From contig CALHNS010000022.1 of NCBI GenBank assembly GCA_938035125.1, positions 1 through 43,488 on the forward strand: 43,488 nt of DNA. The letters run 5' to 3'. A program made the translations under genes and the position numbers. This document shows, piece by piece, positions 1 to 8,583 of the stretch (its first letter is position 1; each line of letters opens with the position of its first letter). This DNA is from an uncultured Granulosicoccaceae bacterium (GTDB taxonomy: Bacteria; Pseudomonadota; Gammaproteobacteria; Granulosicoccales; Granulosicoccaceae). The notes below the pieces were generated by a model. The model had not been told where the DNA came from and made no database searches. It worked only from the letters and a program-made list of their open reading frames with translations.

Positions 1-192
1 CCACACTTGTGGCAATGGTTATGTCGGGTTTATGCGTTACCGGGTGTTGCTCAAAGCAATTCGTTAGATCATTGTAAACAAGGATATTTTGGTCGATCGT
101 GGAATAACGTTGTGCCGCTTGGCCCCGATTACCCTATGACATACCCAGAAGCCTATAAGCATCCTGAAATCGCGATGAATTCAAGCAAGTAA
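1..192 (+). CDS. Glutathionyl-hydroquinone reductase (Xi-class GST), C-terminal fragment
   Basis: The reading frame is open from the first base of the window and stops at 190-192, so this is the 3' end of a gene that starts upstream. The 63 visible residues carry the ending typical of YqjG/ECM4-type Xi-class glutathione transferases: LWQWLCRVYALPGVA, then a DHCKQGYF block (family pattern DH-K-YF) and an N-x-VPLGP tail. Members reduce glutathionyl-hydroquinones in the cytoplasm. The catalytic N-terminal thioredoxin domain with its Cys lies outside the window, so activity cannot be judged. It converges on the LysR gene at 260-1168. Identification rests on motif memory only. Confidence 0.65.
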   Translation, partial: PHLWQWLCRVYALPGVAQSNSLDHCKQGYFGRSWNNVVPLGPDYPMTYPEAYKHPEIAMNSSK

Positions 193-259
193 AATCTGAA
201 TAGTGGCCTATGATCATGTGGTTCCTTGCAGCCTTTGAACCCGATTACTGTTGTGTGCT

Positions 260-1168
260 TTACCTCTTTTTACTAAGCCGTAAATTATTAGTGTCTCCAC
301 TAATTTCTGATATAAAAAGCTTTATTAGTCCATGTTTCGGCGCACTAGAGGGCCACGTTGCATGAACATGCATTGGGCTCAATTGCCAACTAGGTAAAAC
401 CTTCTGAATAATACCGGCAGCAAGATCTTCAGCAGCTAAGGATTCAGGAACAATTGCCACTCCTGCGCCACTGCGAGCCAGACGATATATGGCAAAGGCG
501 TCATTTGCACCGACATGTGCTGTTGGCTTTATTGTGACATCTTTGTTTTTATTCTTTCGAAACACCGGCTTGATGTGACGTACTGGTGTTAGTTCAATCC
601 AATCCCATTCAAGTAGTTCTGTAGGATGGGTTATCTTTGAGCGGTCTTTTATGTAGCCAGGTGATGCGAATGGATATCGATCGATTGATAATAAATGCTG
701 TGTTACCGCAGATTTCTTTTTTTCTAAGCTGGCCCGAATAGCGATATCAAATCCACTAGAAATTAAATCTTTACGTTCGTCAGTAAATTCTAAGTGCAGA
801 TTGATTCCTGGGTATTTTATTGAAAATGCGGCTATCAGATCACTCAGTGGTGATTGAATTAACACCGATGGGATGGTAATTCTCAATTGCCCTGTGGGTT
901 CTTCGGCCAGGCTGGACAGTTCAGAAAATACGCCTTGCATGGCTTCGAGCATCGGTTGAGTGGATGCCAGTAATTCCTCTCCCTCGCGTGTTAACGCTAA
1001 TTTTCGAGTGGATCGGTAGAGTAGGGCAACGCCTAGGTGTTCTTCTAATTGCGATATATGGTGACTGACCACCGAGGGTGATAATTCAAGTTCTCGCGCA
1101 GCCCCTCGGAACGAGCCATGATCGATAGTTTTTGCAAATATCGCAACTTGCCTGAGTTGATCTAGCAT
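260..1168 (-). CDS. LysR-family transcriptional regulator
   Basis: 302 residues, the usual LysR length. An N-terminal winged helix-turn-helix (about residues 3-62, with GSFRGAARELELSPSVVSHH and the LTREGEELL wing) is followed by a periplasmic-binding-protein-like effector domain (about 90-290). The small, LysR/AaeR-like class with TIPSVLIQSPLSDLIAAF suggests an aromatic or small organic effector, but the ligand is unknown. It is divergent from the exported SnoaL-like protein and lipoprotein hydrolase starting at 1324, and the 155-bp intergenic region contains an interrupted inverted repeat, so it probably controls that pair and itself. The start at 1168 has only a weak ribosome site. Confidence 0.9.
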   Translation of the reverse strand: MLDQLRQVAIFAKTIDHGSFRGAARELELSPSVVSHHISQLEEHLGVALLYRSTRKLALTREGEELLASTQPMLEAMQGVFSELSSLAEEPTGQLRITIPSVLIQSPLSDLIAAFSIKYPGINLHLEFTDERKDLISSGFDIAIRASLEKKKSAVTQHLLSIDRYPFASPGYIKDRSKITHPTELLEWDWIELTPVRHIKPVFRKNKNKDVTIKPTAHVGANDAFAIYRLARSGAGVAIVPESLAAEDLAAGIIQKVLPSWQLSPMHVHATWPSSAPKHGLIKLFISEISGDTNNLRLSKKR

Positions 1169-1234
1169 TATTAAATATATCCGAACAGATAATATTGATT
1201 AAGCCATCTTATCAAATAATAAAATGATGTCTAT

Positions 1235-1298
1235 CCTGTCTGGGGTCTTAACTTCATTTAGAGATGTTTGAAAATTCAATTTTAAGACTGGGATAGGC
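1235..1298. promoter_or_regulatory. Divergent promoter region with interrupted inverted repeat
   Basis: Between the LysR gene (start 1168, minus) and the SnoaL-like gene (start 1324, plus) the sequence reads CTATCC-N8-GTCTTAA, then about 32 bases, then TTAAGAC-N2-GGATAG. The two half-arms are exact inverted copies, but the inner spacers differ (8 and 2 bases). LysR regulators usually bind interrupted dyads in divergent promoters, so this is a candidate operator. That role is inference. Confidence 0.35.
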
Positions 1299-1323
1299 AG
1301 ATCAGCATCTAAAGGAAAACAAT

Positions 1324-1818
1324 ATGATGAATCGATTAGTAGCAAATGTTTTATTGAGTGTTTTACTCGTAGCGTCGATGAGCTACAAGGCGCACGCAGC
1401 AGAAATGGATCCTGAGAGTCAAAAATCTTTCGACACGGTTATGGCATTCATGGGAGCTGTGGGGGGTGGAGATATGGATACGGCCATTTCATTGATGGCT
1501 GATGATATGGTTTGGCATAATGAAGGTGACCCTGCTATGCCTTGGATCGGTCCGTGGGTTGGGAAACAGGAAATCTTAAACTTTTTGCCAATTTTCGGAG
1601 AAAACCTTCAGATAACCGCTTGGGAGAACTCCGATGCCTTTGCTTTAGGCGATACAGTTGCGGTATTTGGAACCATGAACGGAACAACAACTCGTTCTGG
1701 CAAAGAGACGGGTTTATTTACTTTTGCGCTTCGCGCTAAAGTTCTTAATGGGAAAGTTATTCTTTGGAATTGGCTTGAAGACAGTTACGCGGTAAGTAAA
1801 GCGTACCACGGAAAATAA
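1324..1818 (+). CDS. Exported SnoaL/NTF2-like (ketosteroid-isomerase-fold) protein
   Basis: 164 residues. The first 25 form a clear Sec signal peptide (MMNRLVANVLLSVLLVASMSY, cleavage likely after AHA, before AEMDPE). The mature part has the SnoaL/NTF2 pattern: a helix with FMGAVGGGDMDTAISLMADDMVWHNEG, then PWIGPWVGKQEILNFLP and beta strands ending in VILWNWLEDSYAVSKAY. Such periplasmic or extracellular cone-fold proteins bind small hydrophobic ligands, and some are isomerases or dehydratases. The exact reaction cannot be told. A good ribosome site (AAAGGAAAA at about 1311) fixes the start. The lipoprotein hydrolase begins about 15 bases after its stop, so the two are likely co-transcribed. 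Confidence 0.8.
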   Translation: MMNRLVANVLLSVLLVASMSYKAHAAEMDPESQKSFDTVMAFMGAVGGGDMDTAISLMADDMVWHNEGDPAMPWIGPWVGKQEILNFLPIFGENLQITAWENSDAFALGDTVAVFGTMNGTTTRSGKETGLFTFALRAKVLNGKVILWNWLEDSYAVSKAYHGK

Positions 1819-1835
1819 CCATACCCTTTGTAGTG

Positions 1836-3179
1836 ATGAAGCGACGAATTTCAATATTTTGGATCACCCTTGTAAGCATTGCGGCCGCAGTTTTGTTATC
1901 AGGCTGTATTGGTAGTCGTGCTGTAGAAGCATCGTCGGCTTATTTGTCACCAGCGGGGTGGCAAGACAATGATGCATTGCTAGAACACGATAGTTTTGAT
2001 GCCTATGCAACGGCTGTAAGAAACGAAGTTCGTCGCTTTCGAATACCGTTTTCTCTTGAACAAGCAGAACGCGAAATCGAACTGAATTCCCCGATTGAAC
2101 TGCAATTGGGTGAAGGATGTAAAGGGCAGGCCAGTGGTATCGCTATTCTTGTTCATGGGTTATCTGATACGGCGTTTTCACTCAGAGAAATAGGTTCTGT
2201 GTTAGCCGATGTTTGCTACAAGAGCCGAGTTGTTTTGCTTCCCGGTCATGGCACTAGGGCTGGGGATCTTTTAACGACGCGTTTACACGATTGGCAAAAT
2301 ACACTTGATTATCTAATCAATCAGGCTGTCTCTGAAACAGAGACGGTTCTTTTGGTCGGTTTTTCCTTAGGTGGAGTGCTGACGCTTGATGCCGCTGTGC
2401 AAAGACAAAATGATATTGATGGTGTAATTGGTATTTCGCCTGCCTACCATCTTTCATCGGCAAGAATTGCAAGGTGGGCTAATCTGGCTGCGCCTTTTGC
2501 ACGCTGGGTGGATAGAGGCGTGGCCGATGATCCGATGCGATACGAAGCCATGCCAACACGAGGCGTTGCAGAAACTTGGTCTGCGATAAAAGAGCTTGAG
2601 CGGAATCTCAAAAAATACGGTCCAGTCAACATTCCATGGATGCTTGCACAAAGTATGGATGATGCGGTGGTGCAACCTGAACAAAACGAAGCACTCTGGG
2701 ATGCTCATGCGCTAAATCCGAACAGTCAATTACTTCGTTTTATCAGCAGTCAATCTTTTCCTGAAGATTCAAGAAAACTGAATTTACCGGGTAGCAGTGA
2801 TTCAGATAGAGTGATCGCGCTTACCCATTTAGCTGTTCATCAATCAAGAGAAAATCCGCACTACGGAATTGCTGGTCTTTATAGAAATTGTGGCGGCAAC
2901 ATGCCTAGGGATAACGATGGTGTTAACCAGTGCGAACAGGCTGAATCGGTTTGGTATGGAGTTTGGGATACGGAGCCACAGCCAGGGCGAGCGATGGCAT
3001 TTTCTACGTTTAATCCATCGTTTGATCAATTTGCTGCTGAATTGAAAAAATTTTCTCTAAAGCTAATCCAAACTTCTTTAAGTAAAAAACCAATCATAGA
3101 ATATGAAGATGGGTATAAAAAAAAGCCGCGCACAAAAAATGTTGGCGCAGCTTTTTGGTTACATCACGCTATGTACTGA
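1836..3179 (+). CDS. Lipoprotein alpha/beta hydrolase
   Basis: About 447 residues. I take ATG 1836 rather than the GTG at 1833, which adds only one Met. The N-terminus is a lipoprotein signal with lipobox LLSGC, so the mature protein is anchored by a lipidated Cys near residue 24. The alpha/beta hydrolase core shows an oxyanion-type VHGLSDTAFS, a PGHGTRAGDL strand and the nucleophile elbow GFSLGG (Ser about residue 177). An acid/His pair probably lies in SMDDAVVQPE and in the later HLAVHQSRENPHYG region. It resembles carboxylesterase or lysophospholipase families; the substrate is unknown. It forms an operon with the preceding SnoaL-like gene. Its last codons contain a hairpin that serves as the terminator of the convergent genes. 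Confidence 0.8.
   Translation: MKRRISIFWITLVSIAAAVLLSGCIGSRAVEASSAYLSPAGWQDNDALLEHDSFDAYATAVRNEVRRFRIPFSLEQAEREIELNSPIELQLGEGCKGQASGIAILVHGLSDTAFSLREIGSVLADVCYKSRVVLLPGHGTRAGDLLTTRLHDWQNTLDYLINQAVSETETVLLVGFSLGGVLTLDAAVQRQNDIDGVIGISPAYHLSSARIARWANLAAPFARWVDRGVADDPMRYEAMPTRGVAETWSAIKELERNLKKYGPVNIPWMLAQSMDDAVVQPEQNEALWDAHALNPNSQLLRFISSQSFPEDSRKLNLPGSSDSDRVIALTHLAVHQSRENPHYGIAGLYRNCGGNMPRDNDGVNQCEQAESVWYGVWDTEPQPGRAMAFSTFNPSFDQFAAELKKFSLKLIQTSLSKKPIIEYEDGYKKKPRTKNVGAAFWLHHAMY
3113..3156 (-). terminator. Intrinsic terminator of the amt operon, embedded in a convergent coding region
   Basis: Arms 3120-3131 (AAAAAGCCGCGC) and 3145-3156 (GCGCAGCTTTTT) pair over 12 positions with one C/A mismatch on plus, which is a G-U pair in minus-strand RNA. 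On the minus strand the stem is followed by eight Ts, a strong rho-independent signal for transcripts coming from amt and the small gene at 3202. On plus, five Ts follow the stem, so it may also act as a weaker terminator for the hydrolase gene, whose stop lies 20 bases further on. Confidence 0.75.
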
Positions 3180-3201
3180 AAACATAACGTAAGACTATTT
3201 C

Positions 3202-3408
3202 CTACTCAAGCTTATCTTTTATATCGTCCCTAGAATTGAAACGCGCTACCTCTTCGCGTTCTTTTCTTTGCTCTGAACTGATTTGCGCAACATGCCAAAC
3301 CACCCACAGCACCATAACGATGACCACCATAATGACTTCTGACCCTTGGAACGGGTATACCGCTCCAACTTCAGCTAAGTCGACGGCCCATGTATCTATA
3401 TCTGCCAT
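3202..3408 (-). CDS. Small single-pass membrane protein next to amt
   Basis: 68 residues that I cannot assign to a named family. An acidic N-terminus (MADIDTWAVDLAEVGAVYPF) is followed by one hydrophobic segment (about residues 24-44, VIMVVIVMVLWVVWHVAQI) and a highly charged tail rich in Lys, Arg, Glu and Asp. It begins 65 bases downstream of the amt stop, on the same strand and before a shared terminator. It has its own ribosome site (AGGAT about 8 bases ahead of the ATG), so it is very probably translated from the amt transcript. A role as an accessory or regulatory partner of the ammonium transporter is inference from position only. Confidence 0.65.
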   Translation of the reverse strand: MADIDTWAVDLAEVGAVYPFQGSEVIMVVIVMVLWVVWHVAQISSEQRKEREEVARFNSRDDIKDKLE

Positions 3409-3473
3409 TGATTGAATCCTATAACATTAAATATAAAGTGTTAAAAAAAGGTTAAGAGAGCTGTCTTGATTGG

Positions 3474-4829
3474 TTACTTCATCAAGTCACGAGTGGCTGC
3501 ACGCACATCTTCTGCAGCCGCTTCAGCTTCTTCAGCTTCACTAAAATCTAACCCGAGTAATTCTATTTCTCGAGGGATTCGTAATATGCCCATACCTTTA
3601 AGCAGGCCTGCCACGATAAATCCTGGAAGGAAGCCTAAACCGAAGAACATGATGACCGCACCAGCTAATTGGCCCAATGGATTGATTGCAGCGTAACCTT
3701 CGTATGGCGAACTTGGGTATCCCCATAGCACGAAGCCGCAGATAACTAAGCCAATGAAACCAGCGTAACCGTGTACGGCAACAGCGCCGACGGCATCGTC
3801 AATTTTGAACTTACGTTCTACAAAGAAATGCAGTTTGTAAGCGCAGACTGTACCGGCGCCACCAATTAAGAACGCTTGCATGGGGTGGTATAAATCGTTA
3901 CCAGCTGATGCGGTAATGATGCCTGCTAGCCCGCCTGAGTATGTCCAGAAAGCGTTACCGCCAGATACTAGATAGGCTGCCATCATGCCACCGGACAATG
4001 ACAGTAAGAAATTCACTGTTATGGCGCCAAGTGTTGTGGGTGTTAAGTAAATGGTTGTTGCAGTCCATGTTTCCCCTGTAATTTGCCCACCAATACCTTC
4101 TGGACTGATTAGCGGCACATTGCACGCCATGTAGAAGCCCCAGAAACCTGCATATATGATGAATAACCCTACGCACACCATCCAAGGGTTGTGTGGATCG
4201 ATGTTACGTGGTGTGCCATCGGCTCTGAATTTACCCAAACGAGGCCCAAGAACCGCAAGCACGCCTAGAGCAAAACCACCTGCAATTGCGTGGATAACAC
4301 CGGATGCATACGCATCGTGATAACCCAGCTTAACAACCATCCAACCGGCGTAGTGCCAGCCCCATGAAGCATCAATGATCCAAGCCATAGAACCAATGAC
4401 AACGGCTAAAATCCAAAATGCACCCGAGGTGATTCGCTCTATTACAGAACCGGATACGATAGAGGCAGCAGTCCAAGAAAACAGCAAGAACGCAGCCCAG
4501 AAAACTCCAGTAATACGATCTTCTAAGTTGGTGCCCATGGTTGGTGACCACGGTAAGTTCGCTTCGCCGGATGCTAAATCCAGCCCACCGTTAATAAAGG
4601 GGCCGTTAGGGAAGGCCCAATAAATCCACCAACCGAAGAGAAAGAACGTTGTGGTGACCAATGGAATGATCATCGTGTTCTTCATGAGGGTGTGCATGTG
4701 ATTCTTTCGCCGGCTGGCGCCAACTTCATACATGCAAAACCCAACGTGTATAAGAAACATCAACGGAATTGATACCCAATAGTAGAACTCCGTGAACACT
4801 GTTGTCAGCGCGTCTAAATTATTTCCCAT
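3474..4829 (-). CDS. amt: Ammonium transporter, Amt family
   Basis: 451 residues with about 11 hydrophobic segments, in the Amt/Mep/Rh fold that conducts ammonium or ammonia across the inner membrane. Diagnostic features are the GFCMYEVGASRRKN motif after TM1, an Asp eight residues before the first pore His (D-AYASGVI-H), and the second pore His in AVHGYAGFIG. The pore His pair and the structural Asp are therefore kept, although the usual AGGTVVHI context reads ASGVIHAIAG, which marks a divergent clade. The tail is acidic and Ala-rich (EEAEAAAEDVRAA). A strong GAGGAG ribosome site lies about 10 bases before the ATG. It sits between the small membrane gene and the sarcosine oxidase operon. No glnK gene is adjacent. 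Confidence 0.93.
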   Translation of the reverse strand: MGNNLDALTTVFTEFYYWVSIPLMFLIHVGFCMYEVGASRRKNHMHTLMKNTMIIPLVTTTFFLFGWWIYWAFPNGPFINGGLDLASGEANLPWSPTMGTNLEDRITGVFWAAFLLFSWTAASIVSGSVIERITSGAFWILAVVIGSMAWIIDASWGWHYAGWMVVKLGYHDAYASGVIHAIAGGFALGVLAVLGPRLGKFRADGTPRNIDPHNPWMVCVGLFIIYAGFWGFYMACNVPLISPEGIGGQITGETWTATTIYLTPTTLGAITVNFLLSLSGGMMAAYLVSGGNAFWTYSGGLAGIITASAGNDLYHPMQAFLIGGAGTVCAYKLHFFVERKFKIDDAVGAVAVHGYAGFIGLVICGFVLWGYPSSPYEGYAAINPLGQLAGAVIMFFGLGFLPGFIVAGLLKGMGILRIPREIELLGLDFSEAEEAEAAAEDVRAATRDLMK

Positions 4830-4912
4830 CGAGTTAAATCTCCTCTTTGTAGTATGTTTGATGGTTTAAAGCAGCGGTTAAGATTCCTAAAGGTAGAGCG
4901 TTAAAAAATTAA

Positions 4913-4950
4913 GCTAACGTTTGAATCAAGGCAGAACAGTCAACGTTAGC
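4913..4950. promoter_or_regulatory. 9-bp inverted repeat upstream of amt
   Basis: GCTAACGTT at 4913-4921 is exactly inverted as AACGTTAGC at 4942-4950, with 20 bases between. It lies 84-121 bases ahead of the amt start in the 243-bp space between amt and soxG. The arms are separated by about three helical turns centre to centre and the core AACGTT is self-complementary, as expected for a dimeric regulator. No clear sigma-54 box was found nearby. It could also be a weak hairpin at the end of the sox transcript, but no T-run follows on minus. Confidence 0.35.
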
Positions 4951-5072
4951 GTTCAGTAATTATTGCCTTGTTTCGCAGACTATACGAAAACCGAATACAA
5001 GCCAATAGCAAATCGTGGTAAAGACACTAAAAATTAATGAAAATAAAAATGTAAAAAAACCTTGGAGCGTTG

Positions 5073-5630
5073 CTAAATGACAAATTCTGCAGACTGAGTG
5101 AGACTGTGTAAAAAACTCGTCGCAGAAGATCGTGCTGACAACAATATGTAGCTTTGTTTTTGGCGAAAAATAATCACATTCAGATGCTCCATCGTTGTTC
5201 GCGCCACAGAACCAACAGAGAACGTTCCCTCGTTTAGATCAATCGGGCAGATTCTTTCTAATACATCCAGGGTGCGTAAGCCGCTGATTTCTAGGGTGAC
5301 CCAACTGTCTGACTGATCAGTTACAACGGTTTTCTCAGCCAATTTCTTAGCAAGCGTTGCGTGATCTTTATCGTTGTGTAGGCTTAATAGGAACACTTGC
5401 TCAGACTGCAAGCCAAGGCAATGAGTATCAGATGAAGAAGTGGACTGTGTAATGGCAGGCCAGCTTAAGCCGCAATGGGCTTTTAGTTCTCCTGATGCCA
5501 CCGTTTGCTGATCTGAGGCTGCGGCAATCGACAGCAGCTTTATGTCAGCGCGCTCACGGATACTGAAGCCTTCATAATCAAACGAAGCACCATTCAATGC
5601 TGAACGTGCTTTCAGTGAAATATTACCCAC
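5073..5630 (-). CDS. soxG: Sarcosine oxidase gamma subunit
   Basis: 185 residues, the normal length for the SoxG subunit of heterotetrameric sarcosine oxidase. The subunit is folded like a GcvT fragment and packs against the alpha subunit. Recognisable parts are the DSWVTLEISGLRTLDVLERICPIDL segment, FSVGSVARTTMEHLNVIIFRQ and the C-terminal YILLSARSSATSFLHSL. The start overlaps the soxA stop by 8 bases, so translation is coupled, and it is the last gene of soxBDAG. SoxG sequences are poorly conserved; position in the operon is the strongest evidence. Confidence 0.88.
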   Translation of the reverse strand: MGNISLKARSALNGASFDYEGFSIRERADIKLLSIAAASDQQTVASGELKAHCGLSWPAITQSTSSSDTHCLGLQSEQVFLLSLHNDKDHATLAKKLAEKTVVTDQSDSWVTLEISGLRTLDVLERICPIDLNEGTFSVGSVARTTMEHLNVIIFRQKQSYILLSARSSATSFLHSLTQSAEFVI

Positions 5631-8583
5631 GTAACCGCTCCCCGTCAGGATCTACAAAGTGTGCTGATACCACTTCAACTTCAATGCGCTCGTTGCGAAG
5701 AGGGTTAACTGCCGATAAGGTTTCCCCTAAACGTTCATGCCCTTTAGTTAAAAAGCCAATACCAATGGAATGACCCATTGAAGGTGAATAAACAACTGAT
5801 GACATCCAGCCTTCATCATTTTCAGTAGTGGCATCACGGCCACCAGATACAAAGTGCGAACCGGCAACTAATGAATCTGCTGTGTTAACAGGTTTAAAAC
5901 CGACAAGCCGAATAGCATCATCGGTATTCAACCCTTCACGTTCAGACAATACGTTACCGATGCAATCTTTTTTCTTCGAAACCATACGCCCTAAACCTAA
6001 ATTTAACGCGGTAGTTGTACCCACCAGTTCGTTGCCAGCCGCGTGACCTTTTTCAACACGCATAACGCCAAGAGCTTCCGTGCCGTAGGGCACAACGTTG
6101 TAGGGTTCACCTGCCTGCATTAGGGCTCGAATCATGCTGTCGCCGTAACGAGTAGGCACCGCAATTTCGTAGGCCATTTCTCCAGAAAACGAGATTCGGA
6201 ATAACCGCGCGGCAATGCCACCACATACCGTTATATTGGCGCAGGCCATGAAGGGAAAAGCATCGTTGCTTATATCAAATTCAGGATCAACGATATTTTC
6301 TAAGAGTTTGCGCGAGTTTGGTCCTGCAACGGCATATTGTGCCCATTGTTCGGTAGCCGAGATTAAGTGCACATCAAGATCAGGCCACAAGCATTGACGA
6401 CAAAATTCTAAATGCCTAAAAACGCCCACAGCATTGGCCGTGGTGGTGGTCATTACGTAGTGATGTTCGCCCATGCGGGCCGTGGTGCCATCGTCCATAA
6501 CGATACCGTCTTCTCTTAGCATCAGTCCGTATCGCACTTTGCCTACGGCTAAGGTACCGAAGGTATTTGCATAAACACGATCTAAGAACTCACCGGCGTC
6601 TGCACCTTGTATATCAATTTTTCCCAAGGTGGTAACGTCGCATACCCCCACCGATTCTCGAGTTGCGGTTACTTCACGATCAACACTTTCACGCCAATGG
6701 GTTTCGCCAGGTTGCGGAAACCATTGCGCTCGTAACCATGCGCCCACCTCAACAAACACCGCTCCTTGTTCTTCAGCCCATTGATGGCTTGGGGTATGGC
6801 GGGTGGGTCTGAAGTCTTTACCACGTGAACGACCAGCCATAGCTGAAATCGCAACAGGCGTAAACGGCGGACGAAAAATAGTGGTGCCTGTTTGAGGAAT
6901 GGATTGTTCGGCAAATTCTGCCATTATCGCAAGGCCCAACACATTCGATGTTTTACCTTGATCGGTTGCCATGCCCATGGTGGTGTATCGCTTCAGATGT
7001 TCCACGGCATGAAACCCTTCACGACGAGACTGATCGATATCTTTGGTGGTGACATCGTTTTGTAAGTCAACCCAACATCTGTCTTTGGTATTTTTTACAT
7101 GCCAAAAAGGCTGAATGTTAACAAGGTCATCGCTGGTGGTTGGGGTCGGTGCTGAATCGGCCGATAGCTGCAGCTCGTTCAACAATTGATTAACGGTTGT
7201 ATCGGCTGAAGCGAAAACTTCTGACAATGACAAAGCACCATTGGCGGCCCCTGCGACGCTCATACCTTTTGGTAAATTCTCACCAGGAACAAAGGCAGAA
7301 ATTTCATTGTTCCAAGTAGGCCTTCCACGTTGGTGACACGTTAAGTGCACGTTAGGGTTCCAGCCACCAGATACCGCTAAGCAGTCGGCTTTGATGGTTT
7401 GTCCGCTTGATAAGGTTATACCCGTTAAACCGCTTCGGCCCGATGTGTTTGATACCTCACCACCCATAACAATGGCTGCACCCGGTAAATTCATAGGTGC
7501 AGCAATTGATCGTGTGTCTATAACAGCTGATACGTTGACACCCTGTGCGCTAAGATCGTGCGCGGTTCGCCATCCATCATGATTATTTGTGAATACAGCA
7601 ACGCTCTTTCCTGGGGCAACAGCATACCGATTAACATAGGTTCTAACCGCGCCTGCTAACATCACGCCGGGTCGATCGTTATTGCCAAATGCAATAGAGC
7701 GTTCGGTTGAGCCAGCGGTAAGCAGTGCGCGTTTTGTGTAAATTCGCCACAGCACTTGTCGAGGCTTGCCATCGGCAGACGGTAGGTGATCGGTTTTACG
7801 TTCCAATGCTCCGTACACGCCATGATCGTAAGCGCCGTATACCGTTGCGCGAGTCATCAAGCGCACATTAGGCAAAGATCGAAGTTCTGCAGCGATTTGT
7901 ACTGCCCATTCAGCACCGCGCGTATCGTTAATGGTGTGTGATTCTGCGTTCAGGCGACCGCCGGGTAAAAAGTCTTCATCAGCGATCACAACACGTGCGC
8001 CCGATCGACCGGCTTTAAGAGCACTCCAAAGCCCTGCAGGCCCAGCTCCTATCACTAATAGATCGCAATGTAAGAAACCTTTGTCGTATAGATCAGGATC
8101 GTCTTGCCCTGAAAGTGAGCCTAAGCCTGCCGATTTTCGAATGATGGGTTCATAGAGCTTTTCCCAAAAAGCTTTTGGCCACATGAACGTTTTGTAGTAG
8201 AAGCCTGCGGATAAGAAGGGCGATAAAAAATCATTTGCCGCCATAACATCGAATTTTAAAGGGCCTCGGTGGTTTTGACTGGTGGCTGTTAAACCGTCAA
8301 AGAGTTCAGTAACCGTTGCACGGGTATTAGGTTCTTGATGTGCACCTTTACCAAGTTCAACCAACGCGTTTGGCTCTTCTGAACCGGCACTGAAAATTCC
8401 ACGTGGCCGGTGGTATTTAAATGAACGACCAATGAAGCGTTGCCCATTGGCCAGTAATGCTGAAGCCAATGTATCGCCTGTATAACCTTGGTACATTTGG
8501 CCATTGAACGAAAAATTTAATGGCTCATCACGGTTAATCAATCCACCATCGAGTCGATTCAATTGAGAACGTTCTTGGCTCAT
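5623..8583 (-). CDS. soxA: Sarcosine oxidase alpha subunit
   Basis: 986 residues. In order: an N-terminal 2Fe-2S-ferredoxin-like region without the iron cysteines (about 20-110, ALLANGQRFIGRSFKYHRPRGI), an NAD-binding Rossmann domain with VIGAGPAG (about residue 176), and a C-terminal GcvT-like folate domain (about 590-980, from HWRESVDREVTATRESVGVCDVTTLGKIDIQG). The enzyme oxidatively demethylates sarcosine to glycine, with transfer of the one-carbon unit to tetrahydrofolate or release as formaldehyde. The start overlaps soxD by 4 bases (ATGA) and the end overlaps soxG. All domains look intact and the length is that of the family. Confidence 0.95.
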   Translation of the reverse strand: MSQERSQLNRLDGGLINRDEPLNFSFNGQMYQGYTGDTLASALLANGQRFIGRSFKYHRPRGIFSAGSEEPNALVELGKGAHQEPNTRATVTELFDGLTATSQNHRGPLKFDVMAANDFLSPFLSAGFYYKTFMWPKAFWEKLYEPIIRKSAGLGSLSGQDDPDLYDKGFLHCDLLVIGAGPAGLWSALKAGRSGARVVIADEDFLPGGRLNAESHTINDTRGAEWAVQIAAELRSLPNVRLMTRATVYGAYDHGVYGALERKTDHLPSADGKPRQVLWRIYTKRALLTAGSTERSIAFGNNDRPGVMLAGAVRTYVNRYAVAPGKSVAVFTNNHDGWRTAHDLSAQGVNVSAVIDTRSIAAPMNLPGAAIVMGGEVSNTSGRSGLTGITLSSGQTIKADCLAVSGGWNPNVHLTCHQRGRPTWNNEISAFVPGENLPKGMSVAGAANGALSLSEVFASADTTVNQLLNELQLSADSAPTPTTSDDLVNIQPFWHVKNTKDRCWVDLQNDVTTKDIDQSRREGFHAVEHLKRYTTMGMATDQGKTSNVLGLAIMAEFAEQSIPQTGTTIFRPPFTPVAISAMAGRSRGKDFRPTRHTPSHQWAEEQGAVFVEVGAWLRAQWFPQPGETHWRESVDREVTATRESVGVCDVTTLGKIDIQGADAGEFLDRVYANTFGTLAVGKVRYGLMLREDGIVMDDGTTARMGEHHYVMTTTTANAVGVFRHLEFCRQCLWPDLDVHLISATEQWAQYAVAGPNSRKLLENIVDPEFDISNDAFPFMACANITVCGGIAARLFRISFSGEMAYEIAVPTRYGDSMIRALMQAGEPYNVVPYGTEALGVMRVEKGHAAGNELVGTTTALNLGLGRMVSKKKDCIGNVLSEREGLNTDDAIRLVGFKPVNTADSLVAGSHFVSGGRDATTENDEGWMSSVVYSPSMGHSIGIGFLTKGHERLGETLSAVNPLRNERIEVEVVSAHFVDPDGERLRG

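Noticed and set aside
4980..5040. Sigma-54 promoter of amt
   Set aside because: A GCAA and a CGTGG-like block occur on plus around 5007-5018 but with only 2 bases between them instead of 4, and the GC doublet does not match.
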